Positions 1 through 7,462 of a stretch of DNA of 64,000 nucleotides are shown here, one piece after another. Within the stretch, counting starts at the first letter, position 1. Every line of letters begins with the position of its first letter. A program made the translations under genes and the position numbers. The stretch spans positions 372,001-436,000 of the forward strand of contig NZ_WNKG01000003.1 in the NCBI RefSeq assembly GCF_010119245.1. Reading direction: 5' to 3'. Origin of the DNA: Cyclobacterium salsum. Lineage in GTDB: Bacteria; Bacteroidota; Bacteroidia; Cytophagales; Cyclobacteriaceae. The notes beneath the pieces were generated by a model that worked only from the letters and a program-made list of their open reading frames with translations, was not told the origin of the DNA and made no database searches.

Positions 1-1
1 A

Positions 2-757
2 AGAGAGGGGGGTAGAAGAAAACATGAAGGGGTGGATGTATTCGCAAACAGAGGTACACCGGTACTGGCGGTCAGCAAGGGAAGGGTTTCCCAGGTGGGT
101 AATAACCGATTGGGAGGAAAGACCATAAGGATTTCATCAGGAAGGTATTCCTTTTATTATGCCCATCTTGATAGCCAGCTGGTGGCCGCAGGCACCAAGG
201 TAAAACCTGGTGATACCCTGGGTACGGTGGGCAATACCGGCAACGCCCGCACCACGGCACCTCACCTGCATTTTGGAATTTATGCGCGGGGATGGAAGAG
301 CCTGGATCCGATTTATTTTTTTCAGGATGCACCAAAATTGCCAAATTTACCAAAGGCTGACTCAGTATTATTCAATAATTGGGCAAGGGTAAAGGGGGAG
401 CTGGTCAATCTGCGGCAAGGCCCCAGCACCCGCAGTTTGATTTTGGACAAGTTGGAAAGTCAGGAGGTATTTAGAATTGAGGGTAAAACCGCAGGCTGGT
501 TAAGAATCAGGTTGCCGGATCAGCGGCAGGGCTTCCTGGCAGAAAATCTGGCAGAGGATATAGAAAGACCCCTGGATAAGCGGACACTCCAAGATTCGGA
601 TTGGTTAAAAGTAAATTGGTGGTCCCCTGAATTTCAACACCCCTCATTTTCTGGAAAGGTAGAAGTGTTGGGTAGCTTCGGGCAATTTGACCTGGTGACT
701 GCCGCAAAGGGTAGCCAACTATGGGTTAAAAACCAAACAGCCCAAACTGATTTATAG
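2..757 (+). CDS. M23 (LytM) metallopeptidase with SH3-like domain, 5' end outside window
   Basis: The open frame runs in from the window edge, so the N-terminus (probably signal peptide and spacer) is missing. The visible part is a near-complete LytM fold: the zinc motif H-x3-D is at visible codons 8-12 (HEGVD), a further His is in YYAHLD, and HLHFG at about codons 88-92 supplies the H-x-H pair. An SH3b-like domain follows from about codon 130 (VNLRQGPSTRS, then GWLRIRL). Family members are periplasmic or cell-surface endopeptidases that cut peptidoglycan cross-links. A start at GTG 32 would remove the first zinc His, so I reject it in favour of a frame continuing upstream. The next 1.2 kb hold no intact gene, so there is no operon context downstream. 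Confidence 0.85.
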   Translation, partial: REGGRRKHEGVDVFANRGTPVLAVSKGRVSQVGNNRLGGKTIRISSGRYSFYYAHLDSQLVAAGTKVKPGDTLGTVGNTGNARTTAPHLHFGIYARGWKSLDPIYFFQDAPKLPNLPKADSVLFNNWARVKGELVNLRQGPSTRSLILDKLESQEVFRIEGKTAGWLRIRLPDQRQGFLAENLAEDIERPLDKRTLQDSDWLKVNWWSPEFQHPSFSGKVEVLGSFGQFDLVTAAKGSQLWVKNQTAQTDL

Positions 758-969
758 GTTTTTTTGATTTTTCCAATGGGCACTGATAGGAGTATCAATA
801 AATGAGTTGCAAATTTTTTTTATGGGTAAAAAATCCCTTAGACAGGATAATTCAGTCGAGGCTGTTTGCTGATAATGGTACCCATTAGCAATTGAAATTG
901 TCATCATAAAAAGCTATCCATTGACAGGATTGTAGCAATAAAATAGACTGCAAAGGGTGCCGGTTGATA

Positions 970-1158
970 TTATTTTACCGTAAGGCTGATTTCATCAAAA
1001 TAAAGTTTCCCCGAAATCCCTCTTGGCTTTGTTAAATTAACCCGGATGAAATCGGCTTCAGCAGGGAAGTTATCCATGGTGACGATATTGGGGGTCCAAT
1101 CAAAATCACCTTCCAGAAAAAATGCTGATTGGCATCCATTTGATAATGGTTTGGAACA
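970..1158 (-). pseudogene. Relic of the C-terminus of a secreted carbohydrate-binding or jelly-roll protein
   Basis: On the minus strand an open stretch of about 60 codons ends in a stop at 970-972. Its last part reads like the end of a beta-sandwich module of secreted Bacteroidota glycosidases: FDWTPNIVTMDNFPAEADF, then RVNLTKPRGISGKLYFDEIS and LTVK. The wording ADFIRVNL followed by YFDEISL is typical of a terminal carbohydrate-binding domain. No start codon or upstream domains are present, so I call it a leftover of a deleted gene. The parent family is inferred from composition only. Confidence 0.45.
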
Positions 1159-1388
1159 AATGCCTTCGTTAATCCAATGGTAAATTTATTGAATTAGGTG
1201 CCTGATAAATAAGTTATAAAATATTGTAAATCAATAGGTTATATATTATTATTTTTTAAATTTATCAAGGAATAATAGTATTATTAGTAAATTCCAGATC
1301 TAAAACTCATTTTATGGTCAATGGACAAAGATTGGAGTATTGATTAAGTGCCTAATTCAAAAAGACTTAAATTCAGCATTTTCATTCC

Positions 1389-1559
1389 ATGATTGCCAAA
1401 AACCGGAATACGCTCAATGAACCGAATTTGGAATATGGCAACTATTCCTTTGCCGATTACCTGACCTGGCAGAGGGAGGAAGTGGTGGAATTGATCAAAG
1501 GGTTTGCACTGGATTTGGAGATATTGAATAGCGTTCAAAATCAAGGCTATTCGTTCTAG
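1389..1559 (+). pseudogene. Uma2-family (DUF820) gene with internal deletion
   Basis: A 56-codon frame starts at ATG 1389 and joins the two ends of a Uma2 protein without its middle. Residues about 9-30 (NEPNLEYGNYSFADYLTW, then EEVVELIKG) match the N-terminus of the intact Uma2 protein at 4922-5569 (KEPDLSYGPYTYADYLSW, then EEMVELIKG). They are followed at once by GFALDLEI, which matches that protein's C-terminal GFELDLEAF. Everything between, including the PD-(D/E)xK nuclease-like core, is missing. The product cannot be active. It is best read as an in-frame deletion relic of a paralogue. Confidence 0.7.
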
Positions 1560-1938
1560 GTCAACAGACCAACGAATGGGTCCCGTGGAAGTTGTTACAT
1601 AGTCTCACCTGGATGAAAAAACTGGTAAATCACCTGGCAAAAAGAGCTTCCACGTATCCCACTTGTGCGCGATGGTGTTTCCTTCCTGCTTAACCGTGGT
1701 ACCTTCACTGCAACACACCTGCTGATTTTGATGATTTCTCTTTACTGTTTCTGAATGTTTATGTTCGATTGACATTATTTTCAGAAAGTTAGGCCCCCAG
1801 TATGATTATCCATCCTGCAAGGTAGTCGAAAAATCCATGCAGGTGTAATGCATAAGCCAATCGTGGGCTAGCTTTTCCTACCTTTTGAATGTTATAAAAG
1901 GTTGAAATTAGATAAAAAAACTTGCAGGTATAAAAAAA
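1560..1938. other. Gene-poor spacer
   Basis: Nothing recognisable is seen between the Uma2 relic and the promoter of the ABC operon. Short frames exist in all phases but none has a family-like sequence, and no strong hairpin stands out. Confidence 0.5.
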
Positions 1939-1967
1939 TTGACCATTATTGTGTCATAAGATACTAT
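1939..1967 (+). promoter_or_regulatory. Probable promoter of the ABC/GntR operon
   Basis: TTGACC at 1939-1944 and TACTAT at 1962-1967 are separated by 17 bases, a sigma70-like layout. The predicted transcription start near 1973 would leave a leader of about 10 bases before ATG 1982. The -10 element lies inside the inverted repeat at 1951-1972. Bacteroidota promoters usually look different (TTTG and TAnnTTTG), so this is a fair but unproven call. Confidence 0.45.
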
Positions 1968-1972
1968 GACAC
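1951..1972. promoter_or_regulatory. Perfect inverted repeat, likely GntR operator
   Basis: GTGTCATA, a 6-base spacer (AGATAC), then TATGACAC form a perfect 8+8 palindrome that ends 9 bases before the first gene of the operon. It covers the proposed -10 box. YtrA-type GntR repressors bind such repeats in their own promoters, and the third gene of this operon encodes one, so autorepression is the natural reading. Confidence 0.7.
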
Positions 1973-1981
1973 TAAAACACT

Positions 1982-2833
1982 ATGCCAATGATTCAACTAA
2001 GGAATGTCAGTTACGGCTATCGAAAATTGGAAAAGCTTTTCCAACATATGAATTTGGAAGTTAGAGAGGGAAATATAGTGGGCCTATTGGGTAAAAATGG
2101 AGCCGGGAAATCATCACTATTGCGTTTGACCAACGGACTGCTTAAAGTGCAGCACGGAGATATATCCGTTCTCGGACACGATCCTTTTAAACGTTCTCCC
2201 TATTTTCTCCAGAAGGTCATTATGATACCGGAAGAGTATAACTTACCGGACAAAACCGTTATGGGAAAATTTGCCAGTTCTCTCGCTGTGTTTTACCCCA
2301 CCTTCGAAAAGGAAAAATTTCATTCCCTCCTTCAGAGTTTTGATCTGGATCCTTCCAAGAAGTTTGGGAAGTGTTCTTACGGACAGCGTAAGAAGTTCTT
2401 AATTGCCTTTGCCCTTTCCACGGGATGCAAGCTGTTACTCTTGGATGAACCTACCAATGGGCTGGACATTCCATCCAAAAGCATTTTCCGCAAAATGGTA
2501 GCCGCCAACCTACGTACAGACCAAACGGTTATAATCAGCACCCACCAAGTAAAAGATGTGGAAAACCTGATTGACCGGGTCATCTTGGTGGATCAGGGAC
2601 GAATCGTCCTTGATCAGGACATGCTGGCCATCAGCGACCACTATTCCTTTGGTTTTAGTGCCCAGCTTAGCAAAGAATGGATCTATTCGGAAAAGGCCCA
2701 GGGAGGCTACCATTTTTTCAAAAGACTTACCCCCGGAGAAAACCCCACCCAAGTGAATTTGGAATTGTTTTTCAATGCTGTTTCTCAGGGGATAGTTTTA
2801 GTTGAATCAACCCAAAATGAGACCGTATTATGA
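1982..2833 (+). CDS. ABC transporter ATP-binding protein (YtrB-like)
   Basis: This 283-residue nucleotide-binding subunit has Walker A at about residues 37-45 (GKNGAGKSS), Walker B plus D-loop (LLLLDEPTNGLD) and the switch histidine in ISTHQ. The signature loop reads SYGQR rather than LSGGQ, a common variant in this subfamily. It should power the membrane protein encoded immediately downstream, whose start overlaps this stop by 4 bases (ATGA). The substrate is unknown; in Gram-positive relatives such operons respond to cell-envelope antibiotics. A second in-frame ATG lies two codons downstream. Confidence 0.85.
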   Translation: MPMIQLRNVSYGYRKLEKLFQHMNLEVREGNIVGLLGKNGAGKSSLLRLTNGLLKVQHGDISVLGHDPFKRSPYFLQKVIMIPEEYNLPDKTVMGKFASSLAVFYPTFEKEKFHSLLQSFDLDPSKKFGKCSYGQRKKFLIAFALSTGCKLLLLDEPTNGLDIPSKSIFRKMVAANLRTDQTVIISTHQVKDVENLIDRVILVDQGRIVLDQDMLAISDHYSFGFSAQLSKEWIYSEKAQGGYHFFKRLTPGENPTQVNLELFFNAVSQGIVLVESTQNETVL

Positions 2834-3642
2834 AAGAAGTATTTGACATTAACCGATTTGGTAAATTGCTGCGCTATGACCTTAGCGTGAATAGGTGGGA
2901 ATATATACTACTGTTACCTGTCTCAATCTTGGCGCTTTGGTTTGTTATGTTTATGTCTTATGGAAACGTAAATGCAAGTAACTTCGAGGCAGTCAACTAT
3001 CTCCCAATCTATTTCATAGGATATTTGATTATGGGAATTTTTCTAAACTCCAAAAGCTTTGGTGCGTTAAAAAACAGACTCAGTGCCACCTCATACCTAA
3101 CTCTGCCCGCATCGGCCTTTGAGAAGTTTTTTCTTCATTGGTTTATGCGTATTGGGTTGTTCACAATCCTTTACCCTGTCGTGTTTTATATAGGAGTAAA
3201 TTCCTTTATACCCATTTTCAAATTTGGGGTGAAGTTGTATCTCAGCTATCAAGGGGCACCAGCTACTTTTCCTGAAATCGCACCATTTGAATTCACTTTG
3301 GTGAATCCCCAATATGGAAGATTTATTTTTATACCCTTTGTAATTTATTTTGGGCTCATTTTCGCTTTGACGCTGGTACAGTTAGGGAGTATTGCCTTTG
3401 AGAGGTGGAATCTGGTAAAAACCAGTGGGGTTTTAATTGGTGTTCTGGCCGTATTTTATTTATATGTTAAACTGATTGTTGCTTTCAAGGGCGGTTTTGA
3501 GGAGTTAAGGCCTAATTTTTTCCTCGACGGATTTCCTGAACATATCACCTTACTTGAAATAGGCCTTATGCTGCTTATGGTCATTACCTTAATGGTATGC
3601 TGGACAGCCACTTTTTTGAAACTTAAAGAAAAGGAGGTATAA
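2830..3642 (+). CDS. ABC-2-like membrane protein, partner of the preceding ATPase
   Basis: This is a 270-residue hydrophobic protein with about six membrane segments (for example around residues 25-42, 60-78, 108-128, 155-180, 195-215 and 240-262). It has no enzyme motif. The 4-base overlap with the ATPase gene and the GntR gene 2 bases downstream place it in one operon, so it is most likely the permease. The ending is rich in Lys and Glu (LKLKEKEV). Family assignment rests on topology and context rather than on a signature. Confidence 0.7.
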   Translation: MKEVFDINRFGKLLRYDLSVNRWEYILLLPVSILALWFVMFMSYGNVNASNFEAVNYLPIYFIGYLIMGIFLNSKSFGALKNRLSATSYLTLPASAFEKFFLHWFMRIGLFTILYPVVFYIGVNSFIPIFKFGVKLYLSYQGAPATFPEIAPFEFTLVNPQYGRFIFIPFVIYFGLIFALTLVQLGSIAFERWNLVKTSGVLIGVLAVFYLYVKLIVAFKGGFEELRPNFFLDGFPEHITLLEIGLMLLMVITLMVCWTATFLKLKEKEV

Positions 3643-3643
3643 G

Positions 3644-4024
3644 ATGGACTTTAACGAATCAAAAAATATCTTTCTTCAAATAGAGGAGTGGTTAAACAAC
3701 CGCATCCTAGATGACAAGATACAACCGGGTGAACGCATTCCCTCAGTACGGGAACTGGCTGAGGAGATGGAGGTCAATCGGAACACGGTTATGAGAACCT
3801 ACAGCACCATGGAAAATAAGGGTATACTCGAAAACAAAAGAGGCATAGGATTCTTTGTGGCGATTGATGCCCCTAAAATCATTCAAAACATGCAGAAAAC
3901 GGAGTTTTTTGAAAAGGAATTACCCCGACTGCTGGAGCGCATCAAACTCCTACGACTGACTTCCAAAGACCTCGCTGAATTAGTAACCCTCATAAAAAAC
4001 AACGATCATGAAACTCAAAACTAG
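3644..4024 (+). CDS. GntR-family transcriptional regulator, YtrA subfamily
   Basis: The 126 residues have an N-terminal winged helix (PSVRELAEEMEVNRNTV, then GILENKRGIGFFV) and a short helical tail of about 50 residues instead of a metabolite-binding domain. That size is diagnostic of the YtrA group, which sits in ABC-transporter operons. It starts 2 bases after the permease stop behind an unusually good Shine-Dalgarno sequence (AAAGGAGG at about 3629-3636). It likely dimerises on the palindrome at 1951-1972 and represses the operon. The inducer is not evident. Confidence 0.85.
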   Translation: MDFNESKNIFLQIEEWLNNRILDDKIQPGERIPSVRELAEEMEVNRNTVMRTYSTMENKGILENKRGIGFFVAIDAPKIIQNMQKTEFFEKELPRLLERIKLLRLTSKDLAELVTLIKNNDHETQN

Positions 4025-4697
4025 CAACAAATTACTTCTTGGCTATGTAGTAGGTCTCTTTCTCCTAGTAGGTGGCACCCTTGTTTTTGGATTTACCCAT
4101 ATGGACAATCTACCTGAAAGCAGATTTACGGAAACAGCTGAAATAGACAGCGAGGTAATAGATGAATTCAGCGTATTGCACATAATTGGCAACACTTCTT
4201 TACATCTCATCAGAGGGGATGCTTTCGAAATCATCAGAACCACCTATCCCAAGGATACTTTACAAGTAATTATAGACTATGCGATCAGAAATGATACCTG
4301 TTTTGTAACTCAAGGGGAAAGAAAGGGTATGAGCTATGCCAATTTGAAGGTTGCAACCATCGAATCGGTGATTGTGGAAAACAACACTAGCCTTCACCTG
4401 GATGAATTTAAACAAGACAGCTTGGCGGTTTCTCTTCACGGTGGCAAACTGGAGACAAGTAATAAAATGTTCAAGGTAGACCAGTTGGATTTAACTGCCT
4501 CCGGAGGAGCTAATGCCTTGCTTCAAGGAGGTATTACTACGCTTCAATTGGATGCTGTTGCTAGTGAAATACTGGTGTATAATTACCTTGAAAGTATATC
4601 TGGAAAAATCCAACAAGGTTCCCGTCTGACCTTATTTAAAGGTGCTGGCAAGTTGGATTTTGAAAAAAGCACCGATTCCAGACTTACTACCAATTGA
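4008..4697 (+). CDS. Membrane-anchored exported protein, beta-helix (DUF2807/GIN-like)
   Basis: The start lies 17 bases inside the regulator gene, in another frame, showing tight coupling. The 229-residue product has an N-terminal hydrophobic segment (about residues 9-29, LLLGYVVGLFLLVGG) and then an extracytoplasmic part rich in repeating beta-strand wording (SLHLIRGD, NTSLHLDEFKQDSL, DQLDLTASGGANALLQGG). This resembles the head-to-tail strands of DUF2807-type proteins. Function is unknown. As fourth gene of a YtrA-type operon it may be an envelope accessory of the transporter. Confidence 0.6.
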   Translation: MKLKTSNKLLLGYVVGLFLLVGGTLVFGFTHMDNLPESRFTETAEIDSEVIDEFSVLHIIGNTSLHLIRGDAFEIIRTTYPKDTLQVIIDYAIRNDTCFVTQGERKGMSYANLKVATIESVIVENNTSLHLDEFKQDSLAVSLHGGKLETSNKMFKVDQLDLTASGGANALLQGGITTLQLDAVASEILVYNYLESISGKIQQGSRLTLFKGAGKLDFEKSTDSRLTTN

Positions 4698-4748
4698 GTT
4701 GGCCAATTTAGAATCGAATTTCAAAATTGTTTCAATGTTGGTACTTCA

Positions 4749-4784
4749 AGACCTGCCAGGTTTGGGAAAAAACCTGGCAGGTCT
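4749..4784. repeat. Perfect 15-bp hairpin of the ACCTGCCAGGT family
   Basis: Arms at 4749-4763 and 4770-4784 are exact reverse complements around a 6-base loop (GGGAAA). The hairpin sits between two convergent genes, where it could end transcription in both directions. Nearly the same arms recur at 25378-25410, and a related pair occurs at 20725-20791. Confidence 0.75.
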
Positions 4785-4921
4785 AACTTCAAAAAAGCCT
4801 ATCAACTCAATAGAATAACAGAAAAATTGCAATAGTGCTAATTTGTTTAAGAATTTGCAATTTCTGTCGTCCGACTAATTTTCAGATTGGTCTTCAAGCA
4901 ACTGAATACGGTCTCCACATC

Positions 4922-5569
4922 TTATTTGATTTCCGCAAAAAATGCTTCCAGGTCCAGTTCAAACCCCGGTACAGCAAAAGACCTTGCCCTATCCCCGGAA
5001 GTCATCAGGCGGGAACTCTGGTACTTGCCTTGCACCAGGGTGTAAATCAATAGTGTCTGTCCGGCTGCATCCATCAGCCAATATTCCGTTACCCCCGATT
5101 CTTCGTAAACCTCGTATTTATGTTGGAGTTCAAGTTGCTTGTTGCCCGGGGAGAGTACCTCCACCACCAGGTCAGGTGCTCCAATGCAGCCCCTGTCGTC
5201 CAATTTGTCAAGGTCACAGACAACGCAGATATCCGGTTGTACGACGGTATATATTTTGTTGTCTTTTTTGGATTTGACAGGAAGCCGTACATCAAATGGG
5301 GCAATGTAGGCCTGGCATGTTTTGCCTTTCAGGAACATGTTGAGCTCAGTAAGAAGGTCTCCCGCTAGTCGTTGATGAATCCTGTTTGGAGCTGCGGCAG
5401 CTTTTTTGAATACTTTGCCTTTGATCAGTTCGACCATCTCCTCTATATCCCAGGACAGGTAATCCGCATAGGTATACGGCCCATAGCTTAAGTCGGGTTC
5501 TTTTACGGAAGATTTGGTCCTTTCTTTTTCCATACCTGAATATAACAAATTGGAAGCAATTTTTTCCAT
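4922..5569 (-). CDS. Uma2-family (DUF820) putative nuclease
   Basis: The 215-residue protein has the Uma2 fold, related to PD-(D/E)xK nucleases: VVQPDICVV and DLVVEVLSPGN supply the Asp and Glu of the putative metal site, followed by the usual KYEVYEESGVTEYWLMD segment. Physiological roles of this family are unproven, and many copies per genome are common in Cytophagia. A later ATG 12 codons in (MEKERTKSS) is an alternative start. It points at the ABC operon across the hairpin at 4749. Another full-length family member is at 41180-41737 and a deletion relic is at 1389-1559. Confidence 0.75.
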   Translation of the reverse strand: MEKIASNLLYSGMEKERTKSSVKEPDLSYGPYTYADYLSWDIEEMVELIKGKVFKKAAAAPNRIHQRLAGDLLTELNMFLKGKTCQAYIAPFDVRLPVKSKKDNKIYTVVQPDICVVCDLDKLDDRGCIGAPDLVVEVLSPGNKQLELQHKYEVYEESGVTEYWLMDAAGQTLLIYTLVQGKYQSSRLMTSGDRARSFAVPGFELDLEAFFAEIK

Positions 5570-5649
5570 GGATCAAAAAATTCCCGCTTACAGTTGCAGG
5601 TCTTATTGTTTTAACCCGGATTATTCATTAGGAATCGTAATGAGAGCTG

Positions 5650-5745
5650 AAACTGCAAGAAAATCAGGTAGTTTGGTGATTGAGGCATAGCATCGCTATG
5701 GTGAAATCGAAAACTGCAGCGTAGCGGCTGATTTTGAAGCAGTTT
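5650..5745. repeat. Structured, imperfectly palindromic intergenic element
   Basis: The ends pair as AAACTGC (5650-5656) with GCAGTTT (5739-5745), and AAAATCAG (5660-5667) with CTGATTTT (5728-5735), separated by a 3x3 internal loop. Inside, CATAGC (5686-5691) and GCTATG (5695-5700) form a second stem with loop ATC. The whole 96-base unit sits in the gap between divergently oriented genes and has no coding sense. It looks like a dispersed palindromic repeat or a structured RNA; only one copy is visible here. Confidence 0.6.
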
Positions 5746-5890
5746 AAGGTCGGAATAGATAGGCTATTGCATATTTAGGGTTTTAATAATTTTATGTATT
5801 TTTAGTTTTCCCAATCGGATAGACCATCACCCCTCCATGAATTGTATAAAATCTGGTCTAAGGAGGGGGAGCAGGTAAACTTTCTTTAAG

Positions 5891-7408
5891 ATGATGAAGA
5901 ATGCAAATGATATGAAGTGGTATTTAATTCTATTTTCAGGTTTATTTATCCTGGGCCTGTATTCCTTTGTTTCCAAAGAAGAGAATGAAAAGGCCAGGCT
6001 CTTGGAAATGGTACAGGCATATGCAGATGCCATGATTGAAAAAGGTAGGGATAACTATGGTGATTTGCAATCACCACTATTCGCAGCAGCACTTGACAGG
6101 TTCGGAATGACCCTTGGATCAACAGAAATTTTTAGTGAGATTCAGGGTGTTCGTAAAAGTGACCGATCATTGGGAGGTGCCAATCCTCAGGAGGACCGAT
6201 CCTTGTATGCCATCCTTTACCAGCTGACTGATATTACCGCTGATGAAAAGTATGCCAGGGAAGCGGACAAGGCGCTGAAATTTTTCTTTGATCACTGTCA
6301 AAGTCCTGAAACCGGATTAATGGCCTGGGGAGAACACCTTTATTGGGATTTTCGAACCGAATCGGTTGAGGGAACAGACATGCACGAGATCAATGGGGAA
6401 TGGCCATTCTGGGACCAATGTTATCGTTTGTCTCCGGAATCCAGTTGGCGTTTTGCTTTGGGTTTATGGGACAATCAAATCGACAGCAAGGAGACCGGGG
6501 ATTATTCCAGACATGCACGTTGGTCGCGTCGGGAAACCTATCAGGGATTTGAATTCCCCCGATATGCCGGCCAAATGATTTCAACCTGGGCGGATGCTTA
6601 TGTGCGGGAGGAGAACGAAGAGAAAAGTAGAAGACGCGACTTGATAAATGCGATTGCCACTGTAGTGCGCCGGATGGAAGAGAATAGTAAAATTGCCGAA
6701 TCTGGTTACCTGATTGCGGGAAGGGCTGAACAAGGTGACCATATAAACGTCGTATGGTTGAGCAATAACCTGGAGATGGCAAGGTGTCTGTGGGGTGCTG
6801 CAAAACAAATCAAACCTTTTGAGGAAGAACTTGCCATCCGAATGGAAAAGTTGGCCATTCAACAGGATTTGGATTTTCATAGAACGGGGCACCATATCGC
6901 AAAGGGTGGCGGCTTTTCCGTTACCCTTCATGCAAAAACAGGCGAACCCAGGCACCGGTCCATGAATATTCCTTATACAGCCGTTTGGGCTACGGGCTAC
7001 GGGTACTCCACCCATGCCGATTTAGCAAATTTGCTTTACTCCAGGTATTTGCAATTGAAAGAAAGTCATCCGCAACTGGCAGAGAAATACAAAACACTCA
7101 TAGTGGCTGCAGCAGATCAGTATCTTGCGGCAAGTCCTGATGAAAATGAATTGCAAAAACCCGACGCCTTTGCCAAAGTGGTGGAGCATATGATCAATAC
7201 CTATCAATTGACAGGAGAAGCAAAGTATCTCAGGCGGGCGGAATTCTTCGCCTGGTTAGGAATTGATTTATTTCTTGCAGATAGAAATCCACTGCCAATG
7301 GCTACCAATCAACACGATCATTATGAAGCCATCACAGGAGGGCCAGATTTTATATATGCCCTTTTGCATTTATACCAACAGTACAACCTCTCTCAATCTG
7401 ATGCCTGA
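5891..7408 (+). CDS. Secreted or anchored alpha/alpha-toroid carbohydrate-active enzyme (pectate-lyase PL2-like?)
   Basis: The 505-residue protein has an N-terminal membrane or signal segment (about residues 9-27, WYLILFSGLFILGLYSF). The rest is predominantly helical and aromatic-rich, as in (alpha/alpha) barrel lyases and hydrolases: ESPETGL-type turns, MAWGEHLYWDFRTE, HEINGEWPFWDQCYRL, then HYEAITGGPDFIYALLHLYQ near the end. The wording suggests a PL2-like pectate lyase or a relative of unsaturated glucuronyl hydrolases, but I cannot separate these. The last codons (LSQSDA, stop) lie within a dispersed repeat at 7390-7439, so the natural C-terminus may have been replaced. Confidence 0.6.
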   Translation: MMKNANDMKWYLILFSGLFILGLYSFVSKEENEKARLLEMVQAYADAMIEKGRDNYGDLQSPLFAAALDRFGMTLGSTEIFSEIQGVRKSDRSLGGANPQEDRSLYAILYQLTDITADEKYAREADKALKFFFDHCQSPETGLMAWGEHLYWDFRTESVEGTDMHEINGEWPFWDQCYRLSPESSWRFALGLWDNQIDSKETGDYSRHARWSRRETYQGFEFPRYAGQMISTWADAYVREENEEKSRRRDLINAIATVVRRMEENSKIAESGYLIAGRAEQGDHINVVWLSNNLEMARCLWGAAKQIKPFEEELAIRMEKLAIQQDLDFHRTGHHIAKGGGFSVTLHAKTGEPRHRSMNIPYTAVWATGYGYSTHADLANLLYSRYLQLKESHPQLAEKYKTLIVAAADQYLAASPDENELQKPDAFAKVVEHMINTYQLTGEAKYLRRAEFFAWLGIDLFLADRNPLPMATNQHDHYEAITGGPDFIYALLHLYQQYNLSQSDA

Positions 7409-7439
7409 GCTTGTCGAAGGCCACTCTCCTTCAATCTTT
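7390..7439. repeat. CCTGAGC/TCAATCT repeat, copy 1
   Basis: The unit is CTCAATCTGATG, then CCTGAGCTTGTCGAAGG, then CTTCAATCT. It lies between two convergent genes and supplies the TGA stop of the upstream one. Related copies are at about 28704, 31162, 33282 and 34574. Confidence 0.65.
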
Positions 7440-7462
7440 CTGTTAACACCGCAGCAGGTTAT

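Noticed and set aside
4749-4784. Terminal inverted repeat of an insertion sequence
   Set aside because: The arms are 6 bases apart and no transposase gene is present anywhere in the window.
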